From Mycolicibacterium moriokaense (GTDB lineage: Bacteria; Actinomycetota; Actinomycetes; Mycobacteriales; Mycobacteriaceae), in the NCBI RefSeq assembly GCF_003201655.1, contig NZ_QJJU01000009.1, forward strand, positions 124,001 through 188,000: a stretch of DNA of 64,000 nucleotides, given 5' to 3'. Every line of letters begins with the position of its first letter. The first letter of the stretch is position 1. The notes under the pieces are model-generated. The model made no database searches, was not told where the DNA came from, and worked only from the letters and a program-made list of their open reading frames with translations. The position numbers and the translations under genes were made by a program. This document shows positions 17,274 to 27,364 of this stretch, in pieces.

Positions 17274-19412
17274 TTAGTCGCGGCCTGGCGACGAGTGTCT
17301 GCCGTAGCTCGACGCGTCGTCGGGGTCCTCGCGGGAATGCCTGCCGTTGGACTCGAACCAGAATGGCCGCTTCTCTGGATGTTCCTCGGGGAGGTAGTGG
17401 CGAGCCGCCAGCCCATGACGCGGCGGTGCCTCCCGCGCTGGCGGAGGCAACGGCTGGTAGCGTTGTTCTTCGTCGACATGAAAACCGTTGTGCGCGAAGC
17501 CGATCGGTTCGACCTTGGGATTGACGGGACCGTCGCCGAGCAGCTCGTCGAGAATGCCCCCCCGCCCTTCAGGGGGGAGGTACCCCCAGCGCCACGCTTC
17601 TCGCGGCGGCTCAGCCGCGGGCGGCTCGGGCGTGTCCTCCAGCAGAGAGTGCCACGACTCGACGGGGTCACCATGCCAGACATCCGCAGGGGCACGCAGC
17701 ACGTGGTCGGCGTGCGACCGCAGCGGCTCGGTGACGCTGTCGTCGGCCAGCACAACGGGTTCCGTCCGTGCGGGTTCGGCCCTTGTCACCGGCGCCGGCT
17801 CATCCCACGACACCGTGTACTCGACGTAGTCGTCATCGTCGCCGAACGTCTCGTCGCCGCCGTACTCGACGGCATAGCCGGCGTTGCGGTCGACGTCGTC
17901 CAGGTCGTCGTCCTCGACGAGGCGGTCGGGGTCGCCGAAACCGAGCAGGAAGATCGCCCCCACCACGCCGAACAGCGCGAAGAACGCGGGCAACAGCATC
18001 GACTGCGCCATCGCGGCGGCGAACGGTTCGTGGAGGAAGGCGGGCAGTCGGGCCACAGAGCCTTCGTCGGGCGCCGCCGCCAACGTCTGCGGCATCTCGG
18101 CGCTGATCCGCGTCGTCATGAACGCGGCCATGCCCGCACTGCCCAGCACCGAACCCACCTGTCGGGTGGTGTTGTAGACGCCGGAACCAGCGCCCGCCAA
18201 CTGCGGCGGCAGGTTGCGGGTGGCTGTGGCCGCCAGCGGCGCCCAGATGAACGCCGAGCCGATACCCATCGCCGTCAGCGGCAGCACCAGTCGCCAGATC
18301 GCAGTGGTGGGCGTCATCTCGATGGAAAGCCACGTCATCGCGATCGCCAACACAGAGAACCCGAAACCGATCACCGGCCGTGGGTGTGACCGGTCGACGA
18401 TCTTGCCGACGAACGGCGCCAACACGCCGGTGGCGATCGCCATGGGCGCGGTGAGTAGCGCCGACCGGGTCGGCGACAGCCCGCACACCGCTTGTGCGTA
18501 GAACATCAACGGCAAGAACGTCGCCGTCACGACGAAACCAATAGTCGCGACGCCGATGTTGGACAACGAGAAGTCGCGGTCGCGGAAGATGACCAACGGG
18601 ATCAGCGGTTCGTTGCGGTTGACGGACTGCCAGACCAGAAACGCTGCGATGAACCCGATGCCGCCCGCGAGGGTGCCCCAGATCCACGGCGCCCAGTGGT
18701 GCGACTGGCCCTCCTGCAGTGCGAAAACGATCATGAACATGCCGATCCCCGACAGCAGCACACCGAGCACGTCGAAGCGGTGCTTCTGGGTAGGCAGCAC
18801 GGGGATCAGCCAGACGGCCAGCGCCAGCCCGATGATGCCGATCGGCACGTTGACGAAGAAGATCCACTGCCAGCCCAGCCGATCGACCAGCACGCCTCCC
18901 GCGAGCGGGCCGACCAGCGTCGCAACGCCTGCGGTGGCACCCCACACGCTCATCGCGACCCCACGGCGGTCGGCAGGGAAGATCCGGGTGATCGTCGACA
19001 GCGTCTGCGGGGTCAGCAGGGCAGCGCCGATGCCCTGCACGACGCGCGCGGCGATCAGCATCTCGATGCTGCTGGCGAGGCCACACCACAGCGACGCCGC
19101 GGTGAACACCGTCAGCCCCAGCAGGTAGAGGTTCTTCGGCCCATACCGGTCGCCGAGGCGCCCGGCCACCAGCAGCGGCACCGCGTACGCGAGCAGGTAG
19201 GCGCTGGTCACCCAGATGACGGAGTCATAGGTTGCGCCGAGCTTGTCCATGATCGATGGGTTGGCGACCGCGACGATGGTCGCGTCGACCAGGATCATGA
19301 AGAAGCCGACCAGCATCGCCCACAAGGCGTTCCACGGGTTGGCAGGGTCGACTTGCCACCGCGCCCCCGCTCGGGCGCGGCCGTCTTGCCGTGTTGTCTG
19401 CGTTTGGAACAT
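17274..19412 (-). CDS. DHA2-type (EmrB/QacA) MFS drug exporter with long C-terminal tail (Rv1250-like)
   Basis: A 712-residue protein. About residues 1-500 form a 14-helix DHA2 transporter with the typical [14 protein letters not shown] start, GRLGDRYG loop and a motif-C-like [10 protein letters not shown]. The remaining 200 residues are a hydrophilic, acidic, Asp/Glu/Pro-rich cytoplasmic tail ending in RHSSPGRD. Rv1250 is, to my memory, about 579 aa, so the tail is longer here. The family exports drugs and dyes by proton antiport. It is followed on the same strand by no coupled gene; an 87-bp gap separates it from the Bcr-type transporter upstream. Substrate unknown. Confidence 0.9.
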   Translation of the reverse strand: MFQTQTTRQDGRARAGARWQVDPANPWNALWAMLVGFFMILVDATIVAVANPSIMDKLGATYDSVIWVTSAYLLAYAVPLLVAGRLGDRYGPKNLYLLGLTVFTAASLWCGLASSIEMLIAARVVQGIGAALLTPQTLSTITRIFPADRRGVAMSVWGATAGVATLVGPLAGGVLVDRLGWQWIFFVNVPIGIIGLALAVWLIPVLPTQKHRFDVLGVLLSGIGMFMIVFALQEGQSHHWAPWIWGTLAGGIGFIAAFLVWQSVNRNEPLIPLVIFRDRDFSLSNIGVATIGFVVTATFLPLMFYAQAVCGLSPTRSALLTAPMAIATGVLAPFVGKIVDRSHPRPVIGFGFSVLAIAMTWLSIEMTPTTAIWRLVLPLTAMGIGSAFIWAPLAATATRNLPPQLAGAGSGVYNTTRQVGSVLGSAGMAAFMTTRISAEMPQTLAAAPDEGSVARLPAFLHEPFAAAMAQSMLLPAFFALFGVVGAIFLLGFGDPDRLVEDDDLDDVDRNAGYAVEYGGDETFGDDDDYVEYTVSWDEPAPVTRAEPARTEPVVLADDSVTEPLRSHADHVLRAPADVWHGDPVESWHSLLEDTPEPPAAEPPREAWRWGYLPPEGRGGILDELLGDGPVNPKVEPIGFAHNGFHVDEEQRYQPLPPPAREAPPRHGLAARHYLPEEHPEKRPFWFESNGRHSREDPDDASSYGRHSSPGRD
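17556..17588. repeat. GC-homopolymer hairpin inside the MFS tail coding region
   Basis: Seven C, then GCCCTTCA, six G, AGGTA and five C: a potential stem of C and G runs around GGTACC. It is in frame within the C-terminal tail of the exporter and encodes the LPPEGRGG region. It resembles GGTACC-centred palindromes I have seen scattered in mycobacterial genomes. Confidence 0.4.
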
Positions 19413-19465
19413 CTCAGGTCGACTAGTTACACAACGATTGAGCCGACGGTACGGACCTAGATATG

Positions 19466-19481
19466 CCCCGACAAGTCGGGG
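19466..19481 (-). terminator. Short hairpin after the Bcr-type transporter
   Basis: CCCCGACAAGTCGGGG is a perfect 7-bp dyad with a 2-nt centre, realistically a 6-bp stem with a 4-nt loop. It begins 18 nt past the stop of the minus-strand gene at 19500. There is no T-run, as is usual for mycobacterial terminators. It could alternatively belong to the promoter of the next gene. Confidence 0.45.
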
Positions 19482-19499
19482 TTCAATCAGAAATGCGCG

Positions 19500-20780
19500 T
19501 CAGGCTGCTTCTGCGACGGCGTCGCCGGTGACGTCGTCCTCGGTTTCGGCGGCAGGCACGCCGACCGCCAGTAACGCCAGCAGGGCGATCACCATGCCGA
19601 CCGTCATCACCAAGGCTAACGCGACCTCGCCGTTGCCGAGAACGCCGACCAAGGGCGCCACCGCGGCGCCGAGTCCGAACTGTGCCGCGCCGAGCAAAGC
19701 GGCCGCCGTGCCAGCTGCGTCTGGGTGCCGTGATAGCGCCACCGCAGGGGCATTGGGAATGACAAATCCCATCGCGGCCAGGATCGCCCAGACAGGCAAC
19801 ACGAAGCCGAGCAGCCCGCCCACGTGGGAGACGGAAATGCCGACGAAGACCACACCGGCCAGCGACGCCGCGACCAGCGCCCACACCACGATGGTCTGAG
19901 GACCGAACCGACGCAGCAGCACCACGTTCAACTGCGTGGCACCGATCAGGGCGACCGCTCCCGCACCGAACACCAGCGCGAAGGCCTGCTGGTCCAGGCC
20001 GTAGTGGCCCTGCAGGACGAATGAGGCACCGGCGATGTAGGCGAACAGACCCGACATGCCCAGCGCGGCGATCAGCACCAGGATGTCGAAGCGGACGTCG
20101 CGCAGCACCTCGACGTAGGTGGCGGCGATGCTGCGCACCTTCAGCGGCCGCCGATGCGACGCGGGCAGGGTCTCTGGCAACGCCAGTGCCGCCAGTAGCA
20201 GCAGCCCGCCCGCCAGAATCACCAGCGCGGCGAACACCCAGTGCCACGACGCCTTGAGCAGCACGGCGGCCCCCAGCGAGGGTGCCACCACCGGCGCCAC
20301 GCCAAGGACCAGCATCAGCCGCGACATCACTGTGGCCGCGACGGATTCGGCATAGAGGTCACCGACGACGGCGATGGCCACCACCATCGCGGCGGCGGCG
20401 CCCATGCCCTGCAGCCCCCGCGCAACGCCGAGCACGGCGATGTTCGGGGCGAACAGGCACATCAGCGACGCCAGCATGTGCAGCACGATGCCGGCCATCA
20501 GCGGCCTGCGGCGGCCCAGCGAGTCCGACAGCGGCCCGACGATCAGCTGGCCGAGGGCCAACCCGGCGAGGGTGCCGGTCAGCGTCAGTTGCGCGACCGA
20601 AGAGGAGACGGACAGGTCCTCGGCGATCTTGGGCAGCGCGGGCAAATACATGTCGATGGTCAGCGGGCCCAGCGCCACCAGGGCGCCCAGCACCACGATC
20701 ATGCGGGCGCGGCTCGGCAGGTTCGACTCCTCTTGCGGGGTCGAGGCACTCGTCACGTCCACGTCGATCGATGTTGCCAT
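19500..20780 (-). CDS. Bcr/CflA-family MFS drug resistance transporter
   Basis: A 426-residue, 12-helix MFS protein of the DHA1 Bcr/CflA type. It contains the subfamily signature LTIDMYLPALPKI near the start and the loop GPLSDSLGRRRPL. Relatives export bicyclomycin, chloramphenicol and other compounds by proton antiport. It sits upstream of the DHA2 exporter on the same strand with an 87-bp gap and a hairpin between, so the two may be separate units. I do not recall a counterpart here in M. tuberculosis. The family assignment is firm; the substrate is unknown. Confidence 0.9.
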   Translation of the reverse strand: MATSIDVDVTSASTPQEESNLPSRARMIVVLGALVALGPLTIDMYLPALPKIAEDLSVSSSVAQLTLTGTLAGLALGQLIVGPLSDSLGRRRPLMAGIVLHMLASLMCLFAPNIAVLGVARGLQGMGAAAAMVVAIAVVGDLYAESVAATVMSRLMLVLGVAPVVAPSLGAAVLLKASWHWVFAALVILAGGLLLLAALALPETLPASHRRPLKVRSIAATYVEVLRDVRFDILVLIAALGMSGLFAYIAGASFVLQGHYGLDQQAFALVFGAGAVALIGATQLNVVLLRRFGPQTIVVWALVAASLAGVVFVGISVSHVGGLLGFVLPVWAILAAMGFVIPNAPAVALSRHPDAAGTAAALLGAAQFGLGAAVAPLVGVLGNGEVALALVMTVGMVIALLALLAVGVPAAETEDDVTGDAVAEAA

Positions 20781-20937
20781 GAAAGTGGTTAGCGCCGCTT
20801 CTCAGTATTTTGTTCCCCGCGTCACATCCAGTGACCGCAGTCACGATCGGGCACCCGCGGTGCGCCTCCGTTCGTTCGACAAGCGTTAGCCTGAAGGTTC
20901 GAACGGGTCGAACAGGGTGGACGAGGGGAAGCCGCAC

Positions 20938-21693
20938 ATGAGCGCTCGGTCAAGGACCAAGAGCCAGCTGCCGGCTACGAGAAACGGCGCAGACGACAAT
21001 CCCAGCGCCGCCGCCAAGGCGCTCTCGGCGATCATCGAAGGCGGCGCGCGCGTGCAGGCGCCTGCGGTGAAGGCATATGTCGACCGGCTGCGCGAGCACA
21101 ACCCGAACGCGACGCCTGCCGACGTGGTCAAGAAACTTGAGAAGCACTACCTCGCTGCGGTGATGGCCAGCGGCGCTGCCGTCGGCTCCGCTGCGGCCTT
21201 TCCAGGGATCGGGACCCTTGCGGCGCTGTCGGCGGTCGCCGGTGAGACCGTGGTGTTCCTGGAGGCGACGGCGGTCTACGTGCTGGCCGTCGCCGAGGCC
21301 TACGGCATCCCGGCCGAACACCGGGAGCGCAGGCGCGCCCTGGTGCTGGCCGTTCTGGTCGGCGAGGACAGCAAGCACGCCGTCGCCGACCTGATCGGAC
21401 CGGGCCGCACCAGCGGCGCCTGGCTGTCCGACGGCGCGGCGACGTTGCCGCTGCCTGCGGTGTCCCAACTGAATTCGCGCCTGCTGCGCTACTTCGTCAA
21501 GCGCTACACCCTCAAGCGAGGGGCGATCGTGTTCGGCAAGTTGCTGCCAGTCGGGATCGGCGCCGTTGTCGGCGGCGTCGGAAACCGGCTGATGGGCAAG
21601 AAGATCGTCGCCAACGCCCGCATGGCGTTCGGCAATCCGCCGCCGCGGTGGCCGGCGTCGCTGCACGTGCTGCCCGCTCCCGTCGAGCGATAA
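20938..21693 (+). CDS. Predicted membrane protein (Rv1249c-like), EcsC-resembling
   Basis: A 251-residue protein with a basic, Ala/Ser-rich N-terminus. Two Gly/Ala-rich hydrophobic stretches lie in the middle (GAAVGSAAAFPGIGTLAALSAVAGE, then FLEATAVYVLAVAEAYG), reminiscent of EcsC-like proteins, and another near the end (LLPVGIGAVVGGVGNRLMGKK). The ATG at 20938 is preceded by GAGGGGAA at good spacing, so I prefer it to ATG 20917. A TAGCCT -10 box lies about 50 nt upstream. Its place directly before kgd on the same strand matches Rv1249c. The molecular function is unknown. Confidence 0.75.
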   Translation: MSARSRTKSQLPATRNGADDNPSAAAKALSAIIEGGARVQAPAVKAYVDRLREHNPNATPADVVKKLEKHYLAAVMASGAAVGSAAAFPGIGTLAALSAVAGETVVFLEATAVYVLAVAEAYGIPAEHRERRRALVLAVLVGEDSKHAVADLIGPGRTSGAWLSDGAATLPLPAVSQLNSRLLRYFVKRYTLKRGAIVFGKLLPVGIGAVVGGVGNRLMGKKIVANARMAFGNPPPRWPASLHVLPAPVER

Positions 21694-21843
21694 CGAGAAC
21701 TGCCGTTCGCATACTTGGGCCTGCGGCCGAAGCGTTAGCCTTTAGGCGACGGAATGCGGGTAAACCGCGGACCGTGGGAATACGGGTGGCGAGCGACAAC
21801 CAAACCGCTTGCCTGAAGCGAAGGAATCGAGGCGAGTGGCGCC

Positions 21844-24800
21844 GTGAGCTCACCATCACCATTCGGACAGAACGAGTGGTTGGTCGAGGAGATGTATCGC
21901 AAATTTCGCGAGGATCCCTCGTCGGTAGACCCGAGTTGGCATGAATTCTTAGTCGACTACTCCCCCGAGCCAACCACCGAAGCGCAATCCAGTGCAGGCA
22001 ACGGTCAACCGGCCCAGGCCCCTGCCCCCGCCCCGGAACCGGCGCCCGCGCCGAAGGCAGAGGTCGCCGCACCCGCCAAGGCACCAGAACCGGAAAGGGC
22101 CGTCACCAAGCCGGCCGCGCCAGCGCCCCCGCCCGCCGAAGGCGACGAGGTGCAGGTACTGCGCGGCGCCGCGGCCGCCGTAGTGAAGAACATGTCGGCA
22201 TCGCTGGAGGTGCCGACCGCGACCAGCGTGCGGGCCATCCCGGCCAAGCTGATGATCGACAACCGGACCGTCATCAACAACCACCTCAAGCGCACGCGCG
22301 GCGGCAAAATCTCCTTCACGCACCTGATCGGCTACGCAATGGTGCAGGCGGTGAAGAAGTTCCCGAACATGAACCGCCACTTCGCGGAGGTGGACGGCAA
22401 GCCCAACGCGGTGACGCCCGAACACATCAACCTCGGGTTGGCGATCGACCTGCAGGGCAAGGACGGCAACCGTCAGCTCGTGGTCGCCGCCATCAAGGGT
22501 TGCGAGGCAATGGCTTTCGGCCAGTTCATCGCGGGCTACGAGGACATCGTCCGGCGTGCTCGCGACGGCAAGCTGACGGCAGAAGACTTCAGCGGCGTGA
22601 CGATCTCGCTGACCAACCCTGGCACGATCGGCACCGTGCACTCGGTGCCGCGGCTGATGCGCGGTCAGGGCGCGATCCTCGGCGTCGGTGCGATGGAGTA
22701 CCCGGCCGAGTTCCAGGGCGCCAGTGAGGAGCGCATTTCCGAGTTGGGCGTCGGCAAGCTGGTCACGTTCACTTCCACCTACGACCACCGCATCATCCAG
22801 GGCGCGGAGTCCGGCGACTTCCTGCGCACGATGCACGAATTGCTGCTGTCCGATGACTTTTTCGACGAGATCTTCCGCGAGCTGGGCATCCCGTACGAGC
22901 CTGTGCGCTGGCGCACCGACAACCCCGACTCAATCGAGGACAAGAACGGCCGCGTCCTCGAGCTGATCGCGGCCTACCGCAACCGCGGCCATCTGATGGC
23001 CGACATCGACCCCCTGCGGCTGGACAAGACCCGCTTCCGCAGCCACCCCGACCTCGACGTGAACACGCACGGCCTGACACTGTGGGACCTCGATCGCGAG
23101 TTCAAGGTCAACGGCTTCGCAGGCGCCGAGCACAAGAAGCTGCGCGACGTGCTTGGGCTGCTGCGCGACGCGTACTGCCGCCACGTAGGCGTCGAATACA
23201 CGCACATCCTCGAGCCCGAACAGCAGAAGTGGCTGCAGGAGCGGATCGAGGTCAAGCACGACAAACCGACTGTCGCGCAGCAGAAGTACATCCTGTCCAA
23301 GATGAATGCGGCCGAGGCGTTCGAGACGTTCCTGCAGACGAAATACGTTGGACAGAAACGATTCTCGCTCGAAGGCGCGGAGACCATCATCCCGATGATG
23401 GACGCGGGGATCGACCAGGCCGCCGAGCACGGGCTCGACGAAGTCGTGGTCGGCATGCCCCACCGCGGACGGCTCAACGTGCTGGCCAATATCGTCGGCA
23501 AGCCGTACTCGCAGATCTTTTCGGAGTTCGAGGGCAACCTGAACCCGTCGCAAGCGCACGGGTCCGGCGACGTCAAGTACCACCTCGGCGCGACCGGCAA
23601 CTACATCCAGATGTTCGGCGAGAACGACATTCAGGTGTCGCTGGTCGCCAACCCGTCGCACCTTGAGGCTGTCGACCCGGTATTGGAGGGCCTGGTCCGC
23701 GCCAAGCAGGACCTGCTCGACAAGGGCGACGGGCCCGACGGCTTCTCCGTCGTGCCGATGATGCTGCACGGCGACGCCGCGTTCGCCGGTCAGGGCGTGG
23801 TGGCCGAAACACTGAACCTGGCGCTGCTGCGCGGATATCGAACCGGCGGCACCATCCACATCATCGCCAACAACCAGATCGGGTTCACCACATCGCCGAC
23901 CGACTCACGGTCCTCGGAGTACTGCACCGACGTTGCGAAAATGATTGGTGCGCCGATCTTCCACGTCAACGGCGACGACCCGGAGGCGTGTGTCTGGGTG
24001 GCACGGCTGGCCGTGGACTTCCGCCAACAGTTCAAGAAGGACGTCGTCATCGACATGCTGTGCTACCGCAGGCGCGGGCACAACGAGGGTGACGACCCCT
24101 CGATGACGCAGCCGTACATGTATGACGTCATCGACACCAAGCGGGGGTCTCGCAAGACCTACACCGAAGCGTTGATCGGCCGCGGTGACATCTCGATGAA
24201 AGAGGCCGAGGACGCCCTGCGCGATTATCAGGGACAGCTGGAGCGGGTGTTCAACGAGGTTCGCGATCTGGAGAAGCATGCGGTCGCACCGAGCGAGTCG
24301 GTGGAGGCCGACCAGATGGTGCCAGCAGGCATGACCACCGCGGTGGAAAAGTCGCTGCTGGCCCGAATCGGTGACGCGCACTTAGCATTTCCCGATGGCT
24401 TCAGCGTGCACCCGCGCGTCCAGCCAGTGCTAGACAGGCGCCGCGAGATGGCCTACGAAGGCAAGGTTGACTGGGCCTTCGCAGAGCTTCTGGCGCTGGG
24501 ATCGTTCCTCGCAGAAGGCAAGACGATTCGGTTCTCCGGACAGGACACCCGGCGCGGCACATTCACCCAGCGCCACGCGGTCATCATCGACCGCAAGACC
24601 GGCGCCGAGTTCACTCCGCTGAAACTGCTGACCACCAACGCCGACGGCACCCCGACGGGCGGCAAGTTCATGGTGTACGACTCGGCGCTGTCCGAGTTCG
24701 CCGCGGTGGGCTTCGAATACGGTTACTCGGTCGGGGACCCGGACGCACTTGTGTTGTGGGAGGCCCAGTTCGGCGACTTCGTCAACGGGGCGCAGTCGAT

Positions 24801-25524
24801 CATCGACGAGTTCATCTCGTCGGGCGAGGCCAAGTGGGGCCAGCTGTCCGACGTGGTGCTGCTGCTCCCCCACGGCCACGAGGGCCAGGGGCCTGACCAC
24901 ACCTCTGCCCGCATTGAGCGGTTCCTGTTGCTGTGGGCCGAGGGCTCGATGACGATCGCGATGCCGTCGACACCCGCGAACTACTTCCACCTGCTGCGCA
25001 GGCACGGCCTTGACGGCATTCACCGGCCGCTGATCGTGGCTACCCCGAAGTCCATGCTGCGCAACAAGGCTGCCGTCAGCGACCTGAAGGACTTCACCGA
25101 GGGCAAGTTCAAGTCGGTGATCGAGGAGCCCACCTATGAGGAAGGCACTGGCGACCGCAACGCCGTCAAGCGCGTCCTGCTGACCAGCGGCAAGATCTAC
25201 TACGAGCTGGTCGCCCGCAAGAACAAGGATCAGCGCGACGACGTGGCGATCGTGCGTATCGAGCAGCTCGCCCCGCTGCCGCGCCGGCGGCTGAACGAGA
25301 CCCTTGACCGCTACCCAAACGTCGAGCAGTACTTCTGGGTGCAGGAGGAACCGGCCAACCAGGGTGCGTGGCCGACGTTCGGGCTCACGCTTCCGGAAGT
25401 GTGCTCGGAGAGGTTGTCCGGCATCAAACGGATTTCGCGCAGGGCGATGTCGGCGCCGTCGTCGGGCTCGTCGAAGGTGCACGCGGTCGAGCAGCAGGAG
25501 ATCATCGACGTCGCGTTTGGTTAG
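21844..25524 (+). CDS. kgd: Multifunctional 2-oxoglutarate metabolism enzyme Kgd (E2o-E1o fusion)
   Basis: A 1226-residue enzyme. A short N-terminal segment and Pro/Ala-rich linker (about residues 45-95) lead to an E2-type acyltransferase-like domain ending with DHRIIQG (about 314), and then a large ThDP-dependent E1o domain. The E1o part has GDAAFAGQG at about 643 and IANNQIGF shortly after, plus [16 protein letters not shown]. It decarboxylates 2-oxoglutarate and can act as the E1 of oxoglutarate dehydrogenase, as a carboligase or as a decarboxylase. In mycobacteria it is restrained by the FHA protein GarA. The GTG start has GAGGCGAG upstream. A TAGCCT box about 100 nt upstream suggests its own promoter. 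Length matches M. tuberculosis Kgd (about 1231 aa). Confidence 0.97.
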   Translation: MSSPSPFGQNEWLVEEMYRKFREDPSSVDPSWHEFLVDYSPEPTTEAQSSAGNGQPAQAPAPAPEPAPAPKAEVAAPAKAPEPERAVTKPAAPAPPPAEGDEVQVLRGAAAAVVKNMSASLEVPTATSVRAIPAKLMIDNRTVINNHLKRTRGGKISFTHLIGYAMVQAVKKFPNMNRHFAEVDGKPNAVTPEHINLGLAIDLQGKDGNRQLVVAAIKGCEAMAFGQFIAGYEDIVRRARDGKLTAEDFSGVTISLTNPGTIGTVHSVPRLMRGQGAILGVGAMEYPAEFQGASEERISELGVGKLVTFTSTYDHRIIQGAESGDFLRTMHELLLSDDFFDEIFRELGIPYEPVRWRTDNPDSIEDKNGRVLELIAAYRNRGHLMADIDPLRLDKTRFRSHPDLDVNTHGLTLWDLDREFKVNGFAGAEHKKLRDVLGLLRDAYCRHVGVEYTHILEPEQQKWLQERIEVKHDKPTVAQQKYILSKMNAAEAFETFLQTKYVGQKRFSLEGAETIIPMMDAGIDQAAEHGLDEVVVGMPHRGRLNVLANIVGKPYSQIFSEFEGNLNPSQAHGSGDVKYHLGATGNYIQMFGENDIQVSLVANPSHLEAVDPVLEGLVRAKQDLLDKGDGPDGFSVVPMMLHGDAAFAGQGVVAETLNLALLRGYRTGGTIHIIANNQIGFTTSPTDSRSSEYCTDVAKMIGAPIFHVNGDDPEACVWVARLAVDFRQQFKKDVVIDMLCYRRRGHNEGDDPSMTQPYMYDVIDTKRGSRKTYTEALIGRGDISMKEAEDALRDYQGQLERVFNEVRDLEKHAVAPSESVEADQMVPAGMTTAVEKSLLARIGDAHLAFPDGFSVHPRVQPVLDRRREMAYEGKVDWAFAELLALGSFLAEGKTIRFSGQDTRRGTFTQRHAVIIDRKTGAEFTPLKLLTTNADGTPTGGKFMVYDSALSEFAAVGFEYGYSVGDPDALVLWEAQFGDFVNGAQSIIDEFISSGEAKWGQLSDVVLLLPHGHEGQGPDHTSARIERFLLLWAEGSMTIAMPSTPANYFHLLRRHGLDGIHRPLIVATPKSMLRNKAAVSDLKDFTEGKFKSVIEEPTYEEGTGDRNAVKRVLLTSGKIYYELVARKNKDQRDDVAIVRIEQLAPLPRRRLNETLDRYPNVEQYFWVQEEPANQGAWPTFGLTLPEVCSERLSGIKRISRRAMSAPSSGSSKVHAVEQQEIIDVAFG

Positions 25525-25526
25525 TG

Positions 25527-25568
25527 CCGCGAGCGTGCGTGTCTGTACACCGACACGCCGTTAACCGG
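25527..25568. repeat. Intergenic inverted-repeat element (GGCGTGTCGG family), copy C (half element)
   Basis: On the minus strand this reads AACGGCGTGTCGGTGTACAG then ACACGCACGCTCGC, nearly the same as the right half of the 42431-42493 element. GCGTGTC (25537-25543) and GACACGC (25552-25558) form a local stem. It starts 2-4 nt after the kgd stop codon. Confidence 0.6.
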
Positions 25569-25579
25569 ATGCATTTTGG

Positions 25580-25602
25580 GCACTCTCGCCGTCAGCGAGT
25601 GC
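25580..25602. promoter_or_regulatory. CIRCE-like dyad with 11-nt spacer
   Basis: GCACTC (25580-25585) and GAGTGC (25597-25602, followed by TA) recall the HrcA/CIRCE arms, but the spacer is 11 nt instead of the usual 9. It lies about 80 bp before the methyltransferase. HrcA binding is doubtful; it may be a plain hairpin. Confidence 0.25.
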
Positions 25603-25671
25603 TACCTGTCCGCCAGCTTCCAGCCTGCTGAGAGCGAAAGACGTAGCGCCCCATGGGCAGTGGCGGCGATT

Positions 25672-25677
25672 TACCCT
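25672..25677 (+). promoter_or_regulatory. Leaderless-type -10 box for the methyltransferase
   Basis: TACCCT (TANNNT) lies 6 nt before the ATG at 25684, which supports that start. Confidence 0.45.
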
Positions 25678-25683
25678 GAATAG

Positions 25684-26445
25684 ATGACTGTCTCAGATGT
25701 TCGCCACCACAGGGCCGATTACGGATACGACGGGGACTACCGCGCTATCCCCGCACCCGCGGTAGCCGGCATCACCGCGGTGACGAGCGCCGCACTGCTC
25801 GCGTCAGCCGCAAGAAGCCTTGTGCGCCGCAAGCCTGTCGCCGCAGTGGTTAGCGGCGGAACCGGCGCGTCGATTGCGGCGACGGCGGCGCTGTTCATCC
25901 GCACCACGCGCGTCGGCAAGTTCGAGGTATGGGCGGAGATCCTTGACGGTCTGCGGCTACACGGCGACGAAACGCTGCTCGACATGGGATGCGGACGTGG
26001 CGCGGTGCTGCTCGCGGCGGCCAAGTTGCTTCCGAACGGCCGAGCGATCGGCGTCGACATCTGGCGCGCCGACCAGACCCATAATGCGCAGTCCAACACC
26101 CTGCGCAACGCCGAGATCGAGGGCGTCTCCGACCGCGTCGAGGTGCGCACAGCCGACATCACCGACCTGCCGTTCGACGACGGCAGCTTCGACGTGATCG
26201 TCAGCAGCCTTGTCGTGCATAACATTCCGAGTGCTGTGGCCCGCGCGAAGGCCGTCAGTGAGGCGGCCAGGGTGCTGCGTCCCCGCGGCAGGCTGGCGCT
26301 CGTCGACATCTTCAATACCAACCACTATGCCCGCCAACTGCGCCAACTGGGCTGGACGGATGTCCGTCGACGCAATCTCGGCTGGCGGATGTGGTGGGGT
26401 CCCGGCATGGGCACCCACGTCATCACGGCTACCAAGCCGGTCTAG
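25684..26445 (+). CDS. Class I SAM-dependent methyltransferase with N-terminal membrane region
   Basis: A 253-residue protein. The first 80 residues hold two hydrophobic stretches (AVAGITAVTSAALLASAA and ASIAATAALFI) that could anchor it to the membrane. The rest is a class I methyltransferase fold: LDMGCGRGAVLLAAAKL is SAM-binding motif I, IGVDIW motif II, and FDVIVSSLVVHNIP the motif-IV region. The methyl acceptor cannot be told; ubiquinone/menaquinone or lipid methylation are typical of the fold. It has its own leaderless-type promoter and lies between kgd and the SDR gene, all on the same strand. Confidence 0.85.
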   Translation: MTVSDVRHHRADYGYDGDYRAIPAPAVAGITAVTSAALLASAARSLVRRKPVAAVVSGGTGASIAATAALFIRTTRVGKFEVWAEILDGLRLHGDETLLDMGCGRGAVLLAAAKLLPNGRAIGVDIWRADQTHNAQSNTLRNAEIEGVSDRVEVRTADITDLPFDDGSFDVIVSSLVVHNIPSAVARAKAVSEAARVLRPRGRLALVDIFNTNHYARQLRQLGWTDVRRRNLGWRMWWGPGMGTHVITATKPV

Positions 26446-26513
26446 GCCGCTGTAGGCGGGACCGCGGGTACCGACTAGCCTCGACTCGAGTCAACTGACA
26501 CGAGGGAGTGGTT

Positions 26514-27341
26514 ATGGAGGGCTTCGCCGGAAAGGTCGCGGCGGTGACGGGCGCCGGGTCGGGCATCGGGCAGGCGCTGGCCATCGAGCTGGCCCGCTCG
26601 GGTGCCAGCGTGGCGATCAGCGACGTCGACACCGAGGGCCTGGCAGACACCGAGGAACAGTTGAAGGCCATCGGCGCGCCGGTGAAGGCCGACCGGCTCG
26701 ATGTCACCGAGCGCGAGGCGTTCGAGTTGTATGCCGACGCTGTCAAGGAGCACTTCGGCAAGGTCAACCAGATCTACAACAACGCGGGCATCGCGTTCGC
26801 GGGCGACGTCGAGGTCAGCCAGTTCAAGGACATCGAAAAGGTGATGGACGTCGATTTCTGGGGTGTCGTCAACGGCACCAAGGTGTTCCTCCCCCACCTG
26901 ATCGAATCGGGTGACGGCCACGTCATCAACATCTCCAGCGTGTTCGGGCTGTTCTCCGTGCCCGGCCAGGCCGCCTACAACGCCGCGAAGTTCGCCGTCC
27001 GCGGATTCACCGAGGCGCTGCGCCAGGAGATGATCGCGGCCGGGCATCCGGTCAAGGTGACGACCGTTCACCCCGGAGGCATCAAGACCAACATCGCTCG
27101 CAATATGACGGCGGTCGAGGGCTTCGACAAGGACGAGTTGGCGCAGACCTTCGACAAGCTCACCAAAACGACCCCCGAGAAGGCGGCCCAGATCATCCTC
27201 GACGGCGTCCGCAAGAACAGGGCCAAGGTGCTCGTCGGCTCCGATGCCAAGGCGCTCGACCTCATCGTCCGCGTCACCGGATCGGGATACCAACGGCTGT
27301 TCTCGTCGGTCTTGGCGCGGCTGGTTCCTCAGGCGCACTAG
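26514..27341 (+). CDS. Short-chain dehydrogenase/reductase (Rv1245c-like)
   Basis: A 275-residue classical SDR. The NAD(P)-binding motif TGAGSGIGQ is near residue 12 and YNNAGIA near 86. The catalytic Ser (ISSVFG) is followed by the Tyr-Lys pair in AYNAAKFAVRG. The ATG at 26514 has GAGGGAG at ideal spacing; the GTG 6 nt earlier is less likely. A TAGCCT -10 box is upstream. The protein probably oxidises or reduces an alcohol or ketone; D at the end of the second strand (ISDVD) suggests NAD(H) preference. Similar in sequence, as I remember, to Rv1245c, which in M. tuberculosis also lies near kgd. Confidence 0.9.
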   Translation: MEGFAGKVAAVTGAGSGIGQALAIELARSGASVAISDVDTEGLADTEEQLKAIGAPVKADRLDVTEREAFELYADAVKEHFGKVNQIYNNAGIAFAGDVEVSQFKDIEKVMDVDFWGVVNGTKVFLPHLIESGDGHVINISSVFGLFSVPGQAAYNAAKFAVRGFTEALRQEMIAAGHPVKVTTVHPGGIKTNIARNMTAVEGFDKDELAQTFDKLTKTTPEKAAQIILDGVRKNRAKVLVGSDAKALDLIVRVTGSGYQRLFSSVLARLVPQAH

Positions 27342-27364
27342 CCGGACGTGACCACTCCGGCGAC

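Noticed and set aside
20893-20917. LexA/SOS box (CGAAC repeats) before the Rv1249c-like gene
   Set aside because: The CGAAC units are direct repeats, not the inverted arrangement of a LexA box.
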